DNA from: Saccharopolyspora erythraea NRRL 2338
GTDB lineage: Bacteria; Actinomycetota; Actinomycetes; Mycobacteriales; Pseudonocardiaceae
Length of the DNA: 64,000 bases
Assembly (NCBI RefSeq): GCF_000062885.1
Contig: NC_009142.1
Span: 2,283,584-2,347,583, forward strand
Direction: 5' to 3'
The position numbers and the translations under genes were made by a program. Below, piece by piece: positions 32,059 through 40,842 of this stretch. The notes under the pieces are model-generated. The model made no database searches. It was not told the origin of the DNA and saw only the letters and a program-made list of their open reading frames with translations. Numbering within the stretch: the stretch's first letter is position 1; each line of letters begins with the position of its first letter.

Positions 32059-32643
32059 GTGGCCGAGACAGCCGCAGCCCTGCGGACCGTCGCGCACAAC
32101 GTCCGGGCGGCCCGCGTCCGCGCCGGTCTGTCGCTGGAGGAGCTCGGCAGGCGCGCCCAGGTCAGCAAGGGTGCCCTGGTGGCGCTGGAGAACGCTCAGG
32201 GCAACCCCAACCTGGCCACCCTGGTCCGGCTGGCCGACACCCTCGGCGTCTCGGTGTCCGCGCTGATGCAGGGGCCGCCCGAAGGTCGCGTCCGCGTGGT
32301 GGCCGCCGACGCCGTGGCGCCGCTGTGGACCGGAGAGCGGGGCGGCGAGGCCCGGCTCGTGCTGACGACCTCGGGCTCGGCCCCGGTCGAGGTCTGGCGC
32401 TGGCGGCTCGAGCCGGACGAGGAGTACCCCAGCCACCCGCACCAGGCCGGAGTCGTGGAAACCGTCAGCGTCACCTCCGGCCGGATGGTCCTGGTCGTCG
32501 ACGGCGTCGAGCGCGTCGTCGAAGCGGGGCAGACCGCCACCTTCGACGGCGACGCCCCGCACGCCTACCGCGGCTCGGGTACCGAGACCTGCCACCTGAT
32601 CATGACCGTCCACCTGCCGCCCGGCCCTGCCTCCACCGCCTGA
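32059..32643 (+). CDS. XRE-family regulator with C-terminal cupin
   Basis: A 194-residue transcription regulator. Residues about 8-65 are a helix-turn-helix (VRAARVRAGLSLEELGRRAQ, then VSKGALVALENAQGNPNLAT), and residues about 100-185 are a cupin (HPHQAGVVETVSVTSGRM, GQTATFDGDAPHAYRG) that would bind a small ligand. Start GTG at 32059. The AT-richer 110 bases before it (about 31945-32058) should contain its promoter and operators shared with eamA. It most likely controls eamA-paiB-B3/B4; that link is inferred from divergence. Confidence 0.88.
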   Translation: MAETAAALRTVAHNVRAARVRAGLSLEELGRRAQVSKGALVALENAQGNPNLATLVRLADTLGVSVSALMQGPPEGRVRVVAADAVAPLWTGERGGEARLVLTTSGSAPVEVWRWRLEPDEEYPSHPHQAGVVETVSVTSGRMVLVVDGVERVVEAGQTATFDGDAPHAYRGSGTETCHLIMTVHLPPGPASTA

Positions 32644-32663
32644 TCGCGGAGGCGGGCCGGCCG

Positions 32664-33026
32664 TCAGGACTGGTCCTTGCGTGCGGGCGCGTCGTGGCGG
32701 GGCCGCACGGCTTCGGCGGGTATCCACGCCGTGTGCCGGACGCCCTCGGAGTCGTCGCCGCGGCGGATGCGGTACTGCACTTCGGCGATCCACGTCCCGG
32801 TGGTGGTGCGCCGCCAGGCCAGCAGGTCGCCCGGGACGACCGCCTGCACGTCCCACCCCTCGGGGAACGGGCGGGCGCGCTCCGGCCGCGGGTACAGGCG
32901 GGCGAGGTCGACCCACACCGGCCGCGGTGGCCGGAGCCGGCGGTCGTCGCCGGACCGGGAGAGCGGGCCCGGCTGGACGAAGTCGAACACGAGTTCTAGT
33001 ATGAGGTGTGCGTGCTCCGGATGCAC
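32664..33026 (-). CDS. Hypothetical protein, about 110-120 residues
   Basis: A soluble protein with no recognised family. It contains PVWVDLARLYPRPERARPFP and VPGDLLAWRRTTTGTWIAEV, ending in a charged tail, so it may be a small beta-rich binding protein. The longest start is GTG at 33026. A shorter GTG at 32990 is preceded by CATACT seven bases upstream, which would fit a leaderless transcript of 108 codons. It is convergent with the XRE gene, 20 bases away. Confidence 0.6.
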   Translation of the reverse strand: MHPEHAHLILELVFDFVQPGPLSRSGDDRRLRPPRPVWVDLARLYPRPERARPFPEGWDVQAVVPGDLLAWRRTTTGTWIAEVQYRIRRGDDSEGVRHTAWIPAEAVRPRHDAPARKDQS

Positions 33027-33224
33027 GCACCGGTTGATCCGGGTAGGGGAAGTGCCCGGGCCGACCAGACGCCCCGGTCACCCCGGCTCGGAGGCGTCTT
33101 CGCAGCCGGGCCCACACCTCTTCTGAGGTGCTATGACTCGAGGGCTGGCGTCGCAGAGGCGAGCGGCCCGGCAGCCGGGATCCAGGCTGCGGGGTGCACG
33201 ATGGCCGCCTCGGCCCGAGCCGCC

Positions 33225-34400
33225 TCAGCCCGCCCGGCGCGGCCGGACCGCGGGTGCGGACAGCGCCACCAGCAGCGCCAGCACGGCGGGGATGGCCAGT
33301 CCGACCGCCAGGCCGAAACCCTGCGCCACCAGTCCGATGAACACCGGACCCGCCATCAGGCCGCCGTAGCTGAGGGTGCTCACCTGGGCGAGGTCGCGGG
33401 CGCGGCGCTGCGGGTCGCGGTTGCCCGCCGCGCTGAACACCTGCGGCACGATGCAGGACAGCCCGACGCCGAACAGGCCGAAGCCGATGATCGCGGCGAC
33501 CGGGTGGTGCAGCAGCAGCGCCGTCCCGAGTCCGATCCCGGCGACCAGACCGCAGCAGCGCACCAGCACGACCGGCCCGAACAGCGTGGACATCCGGTCG
33601 CCGAGGAACCGGAACACCGCCATCGTCACCGAGAAGACCGCGTAGCCGATGGGCGCGACCGCCGCGCTGGTGTGCAGCGTGTCGTGCAGGTACAGCGGTG
33701 ACCAGTCGGCCACCGACCCCTCGCCGACCGAGCAGAAGAAGCCCAGCGCGCCCAGGAAGAGGATCGCCGCGGGCACACCCCGGCTCGTGCTCGGCTTCTC
33801 CTGCGGCGGGTGCTCCTCCGCGGGGAGCAGGGCCCGGCCGGTCACCGCCGCCAGCACGGTGACCGCGATGCCGACGACCAGGAAGTTTGTCGCGGCGGTG
33901 AGCTGGAAGTGCGCGGCGAGGGCGCCGAGCCCGGCACCGAGCAGACCTCCGACGCTGAACATGCCGTGGAACGACCCCATGATCGGCCGCCCGTAGTGGC
34001 GCTGGACCTCGACGGCGTGCGCGTTCATGGTCACGTCAACGGTGCCGTGCCACACGCCGAGCAGCAGCAGCCCGGCCAGGAGCGTTGGAGCGTTCCACGC
34101 GAGGCCGAGCACGGCCGTGGTCAGTCCGAGCAGCACCCCGGCGGGCACCATGACCCGCGCGCTGCCGAAGCGGTCGGCGAGCCTGCCCACGAACTGCATC
34201 GCCAGCACGGTCCCGGCCGCGAGTGCGAACAGCGCGATCGTGATCTGGGCGTCGTCCAGCCGCAGGTCGCCCTTGACCGCGGGGATTCGCGCGGTCCAGG
34301 TGGCCAGGGTCAGGCCCGTGAGCACGAAGTAGGTCGTGCACGCCCACCGGGCGCGCTGCTCGGCGCGGACGGGACGGGCGGCGGCGAGCGTCTCAGACAA
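33225..34400 (-). CDS. Major facilitator superfamily transporter
   Basis: A 391-residue transporter with twelve hydrophobic helices. It begins with a short cytoplasmic tail then WACTTYFVLTGLTLATWTAR and IPAVKGDLRLDDAQI, and has the loop motif GRLADRFGSARVMVPAG between helices 2 and 3. The FHGMFSVGGLLGAGLGALAA segment is typical of the fucose/sugar-like MFS groups. The start is TTG at 34400, inside the last codons of the deoR gene (eight-base overlap), so the two are coupled and the substrate may be the regulator's inducer. Confidence 0.87.
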   Translation of the reverse strand: MSETLAAARPVRAEQRARWACTTYFVLTGLTLATWTARIPAVKGDLRLDDAQITIALFALAAGTVLAMQFVGRLADRFGSARVMVPAGVLLGLTTAVLGLAWNAPTLLAGLLLLGVWHGTVDVTMNAHAVEVQRHYGRPIMGSFHGMFSVGGLLGAGLGALAAHFQLTAATNFLVVGIAVTVLAAVTGRALLPAEEHPPQEKPSTSRGVPAAILFLGALGFFCSVGEGSVADWSPLYLHDTLHTSAAVAPIGYAVFSVTMAVFRFLGDRMSTLFGPVVLVRCCGLVAGIGLGTALLLHHPVAAIIGFGLFGVGLSCIVPQVFSAAGNRDPQRRARDLAQVSTLSYGGLMAGPVFIGLVAQGFGLAVGLAIPAVLALLVALSAPAVRPRRAG

Positions 34401-35169
34401 CCCGCACCACCACTCCCGACGCCTCCAGTTCGGCGATCGAGTCGGCGGGTGCGGAGCGGTCGGTGATCACCACGTCCAGCGCGGTGACGTCGCAGACGTG
34501 CCCCAGACCGGTGCGGCCGAACTTCGTGCCGTCGCACACGGCGATGGTGCGCCGCGCCGAGGCGATCGCCGCCTGCTTGACCGGCACCTCGGCGAGGTCG
34601 TGCGCGGTGAGGCCGTGCCGCACCGACAGACCGCAGACACCGATCACCGCGGTGTCGGTGCGCAGCGCACGCAGCGACGTCTCGGTCAGGTGCCCGACGA
34701 ACGACAGCTCGCCGGGCTGGGTCTGCCCGCCCGGCATCAGCAGCCGGACCCCCGGTCCGGTGCTGAGCGCGTTGGTCGAGTGCAGGTCGAGCGGGATCAC
34801 GGTGAGGCGCCGGTGCGCCAGGACCCTGGCCAGCTCCAGCGTCGTGGTGCCGCTGTCGAGCACCACCGACTCGCCGTCGGTGAGCAGGTCGCCCGCCTCG
34901 GCGGCGATGCGGCGCTTGGCCTCGGCCGACTCCCGCTCGCGCACGGCGAAGGGCGTCGCCTCGCCGCGCAGCAGCAGGCTGACCGCGCCGCCGCGCACGC
35001 GGCGCAGCACGCCCTGCTCGGCGAGCAGGTCGAGGTCGCGCCGGATGGTCATCTCCGAGCTGGCGGTCTCCTCGGCGAGCTCGGCCACGGTGACCCGTTC
35101 CGCCGCCCGCAGGCGTTCGATGATCGCGCGTGAGCGCTCCGCTGCTTCCACGAGTGCATTCGAACGCAC
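34393..35169 (-). CDS. DeoR-family transcriptional regulator
   Basis: A roughly 258-residue regulator. The N-terminal winged helix reads ERLRAAERVTVAELAEETAS and SEMTIRRDLDLLAEQGVLRR; the C-terminal sugar-phosphate sensor domain has VVLDSGTTTLELARVL, DLHSTNALS and GVCGLSVRHGLTAHDLAEVP. I give GTG at 35169 as start; GTG at 35151 is equally possible and would place the 35159-35181 palindrome just upstream. Neither has a clear ribosome site. It is followed by the overlapping MFS gene and is divergent from the DHODH-like gene. Confidence 0.85.
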   Translation of the reverse strand: MRSNALVEAAERSRAIIERLRAAERVTVAELAEETASSEMTIRRDLDLLAEQGVLRRVRGGAVSLLLRGEATPFAVRERESAEAKRRIAAEAGDLLTDGESVVLDSGTTTLELARVLAHRRLTVIPLDLHSTNALSTGPGVRLLMPGGQTQPGELSFVGHLTETSLRALRTDTAVIGVCGLSVRHGLTAHDLAEVPVKQAAIASARRTIAVCDGTKFGRTGLGHVCDVTALDVVITDRSAPADSIAELEASGVVVRVV

Positions 35170-35181
35170 TTCGTGTTCGAA
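35159..35181. promoter_or_regulatory. Inverted repeat at the deoR start, probable autoregulatory operator
   Basis: TTCGAAC and GTTCGAA form perfect seven-base arms around nine bases (GCACTTCGT). The site overlaps or just precedes the start of the DeoR gene and lies 120-140 bases from the divergent DHODH-like gene. DeoR proteins usually bind inverted or direct repeats near their own promoters. Confidence 0.45.
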
Positions 35182-35300
35182 AGTCAATCCATCGAACAGG
35201 ACATGTGTGCGGATGGCGCCTGTGAGGCACCGCGCGGCGTGGGGGACAATGGGACGCGACGACGCACGGTGCCGGTCGTCGGCGCAGGCAGGAGGAGATC

Positions 35301-36323
35301 GTGAGCGTGGCCCCAGAGCGCAACCTACGGCTGGTCCGGGACGAACCCCTCGCACCCGCCGTCCGGCTCGGCGACATCCACCTGCGCAACCGCCTGGTGA
35401 CCTCGTCCAGCCTGCTCGGCTACGGGGTCGCCAACGCCAAGCTCATCCCCTACGGCATGAGCCCGATCTCGCAGTTCGTGCCCCTGGAGCGCTTCGGCGC
35501 GGTCACCACCCGGACGCTGACCGTCGAGCCGCGCGAGGGCCACTTCACCACCCGCGACCAGTGGCCGCTGCACGAGCTGCCCGCGCTGCTCAAGCGCTAC
35601 GGGCAGGCGCTGCGGCAGGTGGACGGCGGCTGGCTCAACGCCTTCGGCTGGTGCAACGTCGGGCTCGACGCCTACCTGCGCGACTACTACCCGCGCACCC
35701 GCGGGCAGAACACGATCATCTCCGTCGGCGGTTTCTCGGCCGAGGAGTTCGTGACGCTGATCGACAAGATCAACGACGCGGTGCCCGCAGGCGACATCGC
35801 GGCCGTGGAGTTCAACGTCTCCTGCCACAACGTCAACTTCGACTTCAACGCCATCATCGAGTCGGTGCTGGCCGAGGCCGTGCCGCGCAGCGCGCACCCG
35901 GTCATCCTCAAGCTGTCGCCGGACTACGACTACCTGGCCCACGCCCGGCTCGCCGCCAAGCACGGCGTCTCCGCGCTGACCGCCATCAACACGGTGAAGG
36001 GCCTGCGGCTGGACCCCGAGACAGGTCAGCCCCTGCTGAAGAACCGCTTCGGCGGGCTCTCCGGGCGCGCGATCAAGCCGATCGGCCTGCGGGTGGTGGC
36101 CGAGCTGCGCGACGCGGGGGTGAAGCTGCCGATCATCGCCACCGGCGGCATCCGCACCTTCGACGACTGCCGCGAGTACTTCTGGGCCGGCGCCGACGCG
36201 GTCAGCCTCGGCAGCGCGACCTGGTTCGCCAGCTACCCCGGCTACGCGCTCTCGCCGCTCTACGCCGCGCGCGTGCGAAACCTGCTGCGCCGCATCGAGA
36301 GCTACCAACCGCCGACCCGCTGA
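35301..36323 (+). CDS. Dihydroorotate dehydrogenase-like flavoenzyme (class 1-like)
   Basis: A 340-residue FMN-dependent TIM barrel. FMN and substrate motifs are LRNRLVTSSSLLGYG near 28-42, VEFNVSCHNVNFDF near 170-183 (Cys in the place of the class 1 catalytic base), VILKLSPDYDYLAHARLA, INTVKGLRLD, LSGRAIKPIGLRVVAEL and IATGGIRTFDDCREYFWAGA. It resembles class 1 PyrD but the NxSCxN block is altered, and it is away from other pyrimidine genes. It could be a second dehydrogenase with another substrate. Start GTG at 35301 follows AGGAGGA. Confidence 0.8.
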   Translation: MSVAPERNLRLVRDEPLAPAVRLGDIHLRNRLVTSSSLLGYGVANAKLIPYGMSPISQFVPLERFGAVTTRTLTVEPREGHFTTRDQWPLHELPALLKRYGQALRQVDGGWLNAFGWCNVGLDAYLRDYYPRTRGQNTIISVGGFSAEEFVTLIDKINDAVPAGDIAAVEFNVSCHNVNFDFNAIIESVLAEAVPRSAHPVILKLSPDYDYLAHARLAAKHGVSALTAINTVKGLRLDPETGQPLLKNRFGGLSGRAIKPIGLRVVAELRDAGVKLPIIATGGIRTFDDCREYFWAGADAVSLGSATWFASYPGYALSPLYAARVRNLLRRIESYQPPTR

Positions 36324-36383
36324 CGGGCGGCTCCAGTCGCCCTGCGTGATCAGCCGCGGCGCGCGCGTGCTGCTTCCTGCCTT

Positions 36384-36417
36384 CATTCGAGGGATTCGCG
36401 CATTCGAGGGATTCGCG
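36384..36417 (+). repeat. Perfect 17-base tandem repeat upstream of the GH172 gene
   Basis: CATTCGAGGGATTCGCG occurs twice back to back. It lies about 140 bases before the GH172 start and just before a palindrome at 36428-36447. Such paired sites can be operators. The whole gap 36324-36555 holds no gene. Confidence 0.6.
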
Positions 36418-36427
36418 GATCTCGGAC

Positions 36428-36447
36428 CCGGATTCGGGAGAATCCGG
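36428..36447. promoter_or_regulatory. Palindrome upstream of the GH172 gene
   Basis: CCGGATTC pairs with GAATCCGG over a four-base centre. It shares the GGATTC core with the adjacent 17-base repeats, which suggests one binding protein. It could equally be a small hairpin. Confidence 0.4.
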
Positions 36448-36555
36448 GCGTCGCGAGTCGTTCTCCGATTACCTTGTGATCATCGGCACATGCCGCTCGC
36501 GCAAGCGATTGCCGACGGCACGACGATCGGGCACAACGACTGGGGAGGGACGGCG

Positions 36556-37635
36556 ATGTCCGGGTACGGATCGTTCGGGAGCAGCCTGCGGGACCTGCCG
36601 AGGTTGCGGCGCAGCAGGCGGGGCAGGGTGTCGAGCTGGGACACCAGCGGCGGCAACGACGACCGGATCCGGCTCCAGCCGGGGCAGACCCGCGAGCTGG
36701 CCGACATCCGCGGGCCGGGCGTGATCACCCACATCTGGTGCACCGTGGCCGTCGAGCACGCCGGTCAGCCCGAGGAGGTGGAGGCCGACTACCTGCGCAG
36801 GCTGGTGCTGCGGATCACCTGGGACGACTCGGCGCACCCCAGCGTGCTGGTGCCGCTGGGCGACTTCTTCGGCATGGGCCACGGCCGCACCGGCAACTTC
36901 GTCTCCGCGCCGCTGCAGATGAGCCCGCAGGACGGCAAGGGCTTCAACTGCTGGTTCGCCATGCCCTTCGCGTCCGGGGCGCGCTTCGAGCTGGTCAGCG
37001 AGATGAGCGTCAAACCGGTCGTCTTCTACTACTACATCGACTTCGAGCAGCACGACGAGGCCGATCCCGAGGTGGGCTACTTCCACGCGCAGTGGCGCAG
37101 GGAGAACCCCACCGACGGCATCGAGCAGGGCGACCAGACCAACGACGAGTACCTCTTCGGCGGCACCAACCGCGACGGCGCGGGCAACTACGTGCTGCTG
37201 GAAGCCGAGGGCCGGGGCCACTACGTGGGCTGCGTGCTCAACGTCCACAACCTCCGCGAGACCAGCGACTGGAACTGGTACGGGGAGGGCGACGACATGA
37301 TCTTCATCGACGGCGAGCCGTGGCCGCCGCGCCTGCACGGGACCGGGACCGAGGACTACTTGAACACCGCCTGGTGCCCGTCGCAGGCCTACCACGCGCC
37401 CTACCACGGGCTGACCATGCCGGGAGGCCCGAACTGGAGCGGCCAGGTGTCCTACTACCGCTTCCACGTCGAGGACCCCGTGGTGTTCGAGCGCTCGATC
37501 CGGGTCACCATCGAGCACGGGCACGCCAACAAGCTCAACAACGACGTCTCGTCGACCGCGTACTGGTACCAGACGCTGCCGTCGCTGCCGTTCGGGCTGG
37601 CCCCGGTGGACCAGCGGCTGCCGCGTCCGCTGTGA
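36556..37635 (+). CDS. DUF2961 protein, glycoside hydrolase family 172
   Basis: A 359-residue jelly-roll protein. Family blocks include SSWDTSGGNDDRIRLQPGQT, GPGVITHIWCTV, VPLGDFFGMGHGR, GKGFNCWFAMPF, YYYIDFEQHDE, LHGTGTEDYLNTAWCPSQAY and MPGGPNWSGQVSYYRFHVED. Characterised members act on fructofuranosides or arabinofuranosides, and some on mycobacterial arabinan, so actinobacterial wall arabinan or plant sugars are possible substrates. There is no signal peptide. ATG at 36556 after GGGGAGGGA is preferred to the in-frame ATG at 36346. Confidence 0.85.
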   Translation: MSGYGSFGSSLRDLPRLRRSRRGRVSSWDTSGGNDDRIRLQPGQTRELADIRGPGVITHIWCTVAVEHAGQPEEVEADYLRRLVLRITWDDSAHPSVLVPLGDFFGMGHGRTGNFVSAPLQMSPQDGKGFNCWFAMPFASGARFELVSEMSVKPVVFYYYIDFEQHDEADPEVGYFHAQWRRENPTDGIEQGDQTNDEYLFGGTNRDGAGNYVLLEAEGRGHYVGCVLNVHNLRETSDWNWYGEGDDMIFIDGEPWPPRLHGTGTEDYLNTAWCPSQAYHAPYHGLTMPGGPNWSGQVSYYRFHVEDPVVFERSIRVTIEHGHANKLNNDVSSTAYWYQTLPSLPFGLAPVDQRLPRPL

Positions 37636-37719
37636 TCCGGCCCGTCTGATCACCCCCGTCCGCCCCATCTGATCAGTGGTGCCAAGGCGGGGTGGACGGG
37701 TGTCCGCGCCTTTCTTCGG

Positions 37720-37766
37720 GGCACCGGGCGGGTCCGGCGGGGTCGTGGCCGGACCCGCCCGGTGCC
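37720..37766. terminator. Strong hairpin between the GH172 gene and uvrC
   Basis: GGCACCGGGCGGGTCCGGC pairs with GCCGGACCCGCCCGGTGCC over a nine-base loop. A weaker inverted repeat (CCCGTCCGCCCC with GGGGTGGACGGG) lies just before it. Confidence 0.75.
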
Positions 37767-37813
37767 GCCCGGCTCATGACCGGGCGTGTCGGTCGCGCAC
37801 GTAGGGTGGAGGC

Positions 37814-39967
37814 GTGGCCGATCCGTCCACCTACAGACCAGCTCCCGGGACGATCCCGGACGCCCCCGGCGTGTACCGCTTCCACGACGCCGAGGGGCGG
37901 GTGATCTACGTCGGCAAGGCGAAGAGCCTGCGCAGCAGGCTGTCGTCGTACTTCGCCGACCTCTCCGGACTGCACCCCCGCACCCGGCAGATGGTGACCA
38001 CCGCCACCGGTGTGCGCTGGACCGTCGTCGGCACCGAGGTCGAGGCGCTGCAGCTCGAGTACTCGTGGATCAAGGAGTACGACCCCCGGTTCAACGTCCG
38101 CTACCGCGACGACAAGTCCTACCCGGTGCTCGCGGTCACCCTGCACGAGGACTTCCCGCGGCTCTACGTCACCCGCGGCCCCCGGCGAAAGGGCGTCCGC
38201 TACTTCGGCCCCTACGCCCACGCGTGGGCGATCCGCGAGACGCTCGACATGCTGCTGCGGGTGTTCCCGGCGCGGACCTGCTCGGCCGGGGTGTTCAAGC
38301 GGCACTCCCAGATCGGCAGGCCGTGCCTGCTCGGCTACATCGGCAAGTGCTCCGCGCCGTGCGTCGGGCGGGTCGACGCCGACGAGCACCGCCGCATCGT
38401 CGAGGACTTCTGCGACTTCTTCGCCGGCCGCACCGACACCCTGATCCGCAAGCTGGACCGGGAGATGCGCCAGGCGTCCGAGGAGCTGGAGTTCGAGCGC
38501 GCCGCCCGGTTGCGCGACGACCTGGAGGCGCTGCGCCGGGCGATGGAGAAGCAGGCCGTCGTGCTCGGCGACGGCACCGACGCCGACGTGATCGCCTTCG
38601 CCGACGACGAGCTCGCCGCCGCGGTGCAGGTCTTCCACATCCGCGGCGGCCGGGTGCGGGGCCAGCGCGGCTGGGTCATCGACAAGGTCGAGGAGACCGG
38701 CACCGCCGCCCTCGCCGAGCGCTTCCTCACCCAGTTCTACGGCGAGCAGGCGGCGCTGGCCGAGCAGGCCGACGCGGGCGGCACCCCGGTGCCCCGCGAG
38801 GTGCTGGTGCCGGAGCTGCCGCCGGAGTGCGAGGCGATCACCGAGTGGCTGAGCGGGTTGCGCGGGGGCCGCGTCGCCGTCCGGGTCCCGCAGCGCGGGG
38901 ACAAGCGCGCGCTGATGGAGACCGTGGAGCGCAACGCCAAGGAGGCGTTCACCCAGTACAAGCTGCGCAGGGCGGGTGACCTGACCGCGCGCTCGGCCGC
39001 GCTGCAGGAGCTGCAGGACGCGCTCGGGCTCGACACGGCACCGCTGCGCATCGAGTGCATCGACGTCAGCCACGTGCAGGGCACCGACGTGGTGGCCTCG
39101 CTGGTGGTGTTCGAGGACGGCGTCCCGCGCAAGTCCGAGTACCGCCGGTTCGCGGTCCGCGAAGGCGCCGAGGGCGGCGACGTCGGGTCCATCGCCGAGG
39201 TCGTGCGCCGCCGCTTCGCCCGCTACCTCAAGGAGACCGCCCCGCCGCAGGAGGGCGGCAACGGCTCCGCGGGCGCCACCGCCGCCGTCGAGAACGGCTC
39301 GACGGATACCGTCGCCGCCAACGGCTCGGTGGGTACCGCCGCCGGGAACGGCTCGGCGCATACCGCCGCCGGGAACGGCCTGGCGGACACCGCCGCCGGG
39401 GAGCCCGAGGCCGACGTCGCCGTCACCCCGCAGGAAGCCGAGCGCACCGGCATCGACCCCGAGACCGGCCGGCCCCGCAAGTTCGCCTACCCGCCCAACC
39501 TGCTGGTGATCGACGGTGGCGCCCCGCAGGCCAACGCCGCGGCCGACGCGCTCACCGAGCTCGGCATCACCGACGTGGCCGTGATCGGCATCGCCAAGCG
39601 GCTGGAGGAGGTGTGGCTGCCCGACGAGGCGGAGCCGGTGATCCTGCCGCGCACCAGCGAGGCGCTCTACCTGCTGCAACGGGTGCGCGACGCCGCCCAC
39701 GACTTCGCGATCCGCTACCACCGGCAGAAGCGGTCCAAGCGCATGAAATCCTCCACATTGGACTCGATACCGGGTCTGGGAGAGGCCCGCCGCACCGCGC
39801 TGCTCAAGCACTTCGGCTCGCTGCGAAGGCTTCGGCAGGCGACCGTGGAGGAGATCAGCGCGGTGCCCGGGTTCGGGCAGCGCACCGCCGAGACCGTCCA
39901 TGCGGCTCTGGCGGCAGGAGGGGGAACCGGCGAGAGCCGGGACAACGCTGAAGGGGAGAGTCAGTGA
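37814..39967 (+). CDS. uvrC: UvrABC excinuclease subunit C
   Basis: Makes the two incisions in nucleotide excision repair. The 717-residue protein has the GIY-YIG nuclease ([20 protein letters not shown], 16-35), the UvrB-binding UVR helix pair near 215-245 ([20 protein letters not shown]), the RNase H-like nuclease starting at [20 protein letters not shown] (about 413), and a C-terminal tandem HhH ([20 protein letters not shown]). An unusual Asn-Gly-Ser/Thr-Ala-Ala repeat insert splits the second nuclease at about 483-529. Start GTG at 37814. It overlaps rapZ by four bases. Confidence 0.96.
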   Translation: MADPSTYRPAPGTIPDAPGVYRFHDAEGRVIYVGKAKSLRSRLSSYFADLSGLHPRTRQMVTTATGVRWTVVGTEVEALQLEYSWIKEYDPRFNVRYRDDKSYPVLAVTLHEDFPRLYVTRGPRRKGVRYFGPYAHAWAIRETLDMLLRVFPARTCSAGVFKRHSQIGRPCLLGYIGKCSAPCVGRVDADEHRRIVEDFCDFFAGRTDTLIRKLDREMRQASEELEFERAARLRDDLEALRRAMEKQAVVLGDGTDADVIAFADDELAAAVQVFHIRGGRVRGQRGWVIDKVEETGTAALAERFLTQFYGEQAALAEQADAGGTPVPREVLVPELPPECEAITEWLSGLRGGRVAVRVPQRGDKRALMETVERNAKEAFTQYKLRRAGDLTARSAALQELQDALGLDTAPLRIECIDVSHVQGTDVVASLVVFEDGVPRKSEYRRFAVREGAEGGDVGSIAEVVRRRFARYLKETAPPQEGGNGSAGATAAVENGSTDTVAANGSVGTAAGNGSAHTAAGNGLADTAAGEPEADVAVTPQEAERTGIDPETGRPRKFAYPPNLLVIDGGAPQANAAADALTELGITDVAVIGIAKRLEEVWLPDEAEPVILPRTSEALYLLQRVRDAAHDFAIRYHRQKRSKRMKSSTLDSIPGLGEARRTALLKHFGSLRRLRQATVEEISAVPGFGQRTAETVHAALAAGGGTGESRDNAEGESQ
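39260..39400 (+). repeat. In-frame 27-base minisatellite inside uvrC
   Basis: Five units begin AACGGCTC or AACGGCCT: one of 33 bases, then four of 27 bases. They encode [38 protein letters not shown] and NGLADTAAG. The last three units are the most alike. The insert is Ala/Gly-rich, has no hydrophobic core and is followed by an acidic linker before the conserved [13 protein letters not shown]. Confidence 0.85.
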
Positions 39968-40842
39968 GCGAGGAGCAGACCGGCATCGAGGTCGCGGTCG
40001 TCAGCGGCCTGTCCGGTGCCGGCCGCAGCACCGCGGCCAAGTGCCTGGAGGACCTGGGCTGGTTCGTGGTGGACAACCTGCCACCGGAACTGATCGCGAC
40101 CATGGTGGAGCTGGGGGCCCGCTCCAGCGGGGCGATCACCAGGGTCGCCGTGGTGATGGACGTGCGCAGCCGCGCGTTCACCGAGGACCTCGGCTCGGTG
40201 ATCAAGGACCTCGACGCCCGCGGCTACAAGCCGAAGGTGCTGTTCCTGGAGGCCACCGACGAGGTGCTGATCCGCCGCTTCGAGCAGGTGCGGCGCGGGC
40301 ACCCGCTGCAGGGCGAGGGCAGGCTCGCCGACGGCATCGCCGCCGAGCGCTCCCTGCTGTCGCGGCTGCGCTCGGAGGCAGACCTGGTGCTCGACACCAC
40401 CGCGCTGTCGGTGCACCAGCTGCGCGCCAAGATCGAGGACGCCTTCGGCACCGAGGCCAGCACCCGCACCCGGGTGACGGTGCTGTCGTTCGGCTACAAG
40501 TACGGCCTGCCGATGGACGCCGACCTGGTGATGGACTGCCGGTTCCTGCCCAACCCGTTCTGGATCCCCGAGCTGCGCGAGTTCAACGGCCTCGACGAGG
40601 AGGTCCGCAACTACGTGCTCGGCCAGGAGGGCGCCGAGGAGTTCCTGGTCAACTACCAGCAGCTGCTGCGGCTGGTCGGCGCCGGCTACCACCGCGAGGG
40701 CAAGCGCTACCTGACGCTGGCGCTGGGCTGCACCGGCGGCAAGCACCGCAGCGTCGCGCTGGTCGAGGAGCTGGCCAGACGGCTCGCCGACGACGAAGGG
40801 ATGATGGTCAAGACCGTCCACCGGGACCTGGGACGCGAGTGA
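39964..40842 (+). CDS. rapZ: RapZ/YvcJ-family nucleotide-binding protein
   Basis: A 292-residue P-loop protein that in enterobacteria guides RNase E to a small RNA; in actinobacteria it is an ATP/GTP-binding protein of uncertain role. It has the P-loop [12 protein letters not shown] near 17, [23 protein letters not shown]-like [13 protein letters not shown] and the C-terminal block [20 protein letters not shown]. Start GTG overlaps uvrC. The uvrC-rapZ-yvcK-whiA order is conserved in actinobacteria. Confidence 0.93.
   Translation: MSEEQTGIEVAVVSGLSGAGRSTAAKCLEDLGWFVVDNLPPELIATMVELGARSSGAITRVAVVMDVRSRAFTEDLGSVIKDLDARGYKPKVLFLEATDEVLIRRFEQVRRGHPLQGEGRLADGIAAERSLLSRLRSEADLVLDTTALSVHQLRAKIEDAFGTEASTRTRVTVLSFGYKYGLPMDADLVMDCRFLPNPFWIPELREFNGLDEEVRNYVLGQEGAEEFLVNYQQLLRLVGAGYHREGKRYLTLALGCTGGKHRSVALVEELARRLADDEGMMVKTVHRDLGRE

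Noticed and set aside
27630-37635. A secondary-metabolite gene cluster in the accessory region
   Set aside because: No synthase, adenylation, terpene cyclase or RiPP genes are present; the genes are ordinary hydrolases, transporters and regulators.
39260-39400. CRISPR-like array in the uvrC repeat
   Set aside because: Units are contiguous, in frame and protein-coding with no spacers; it is a coding minisatellite.
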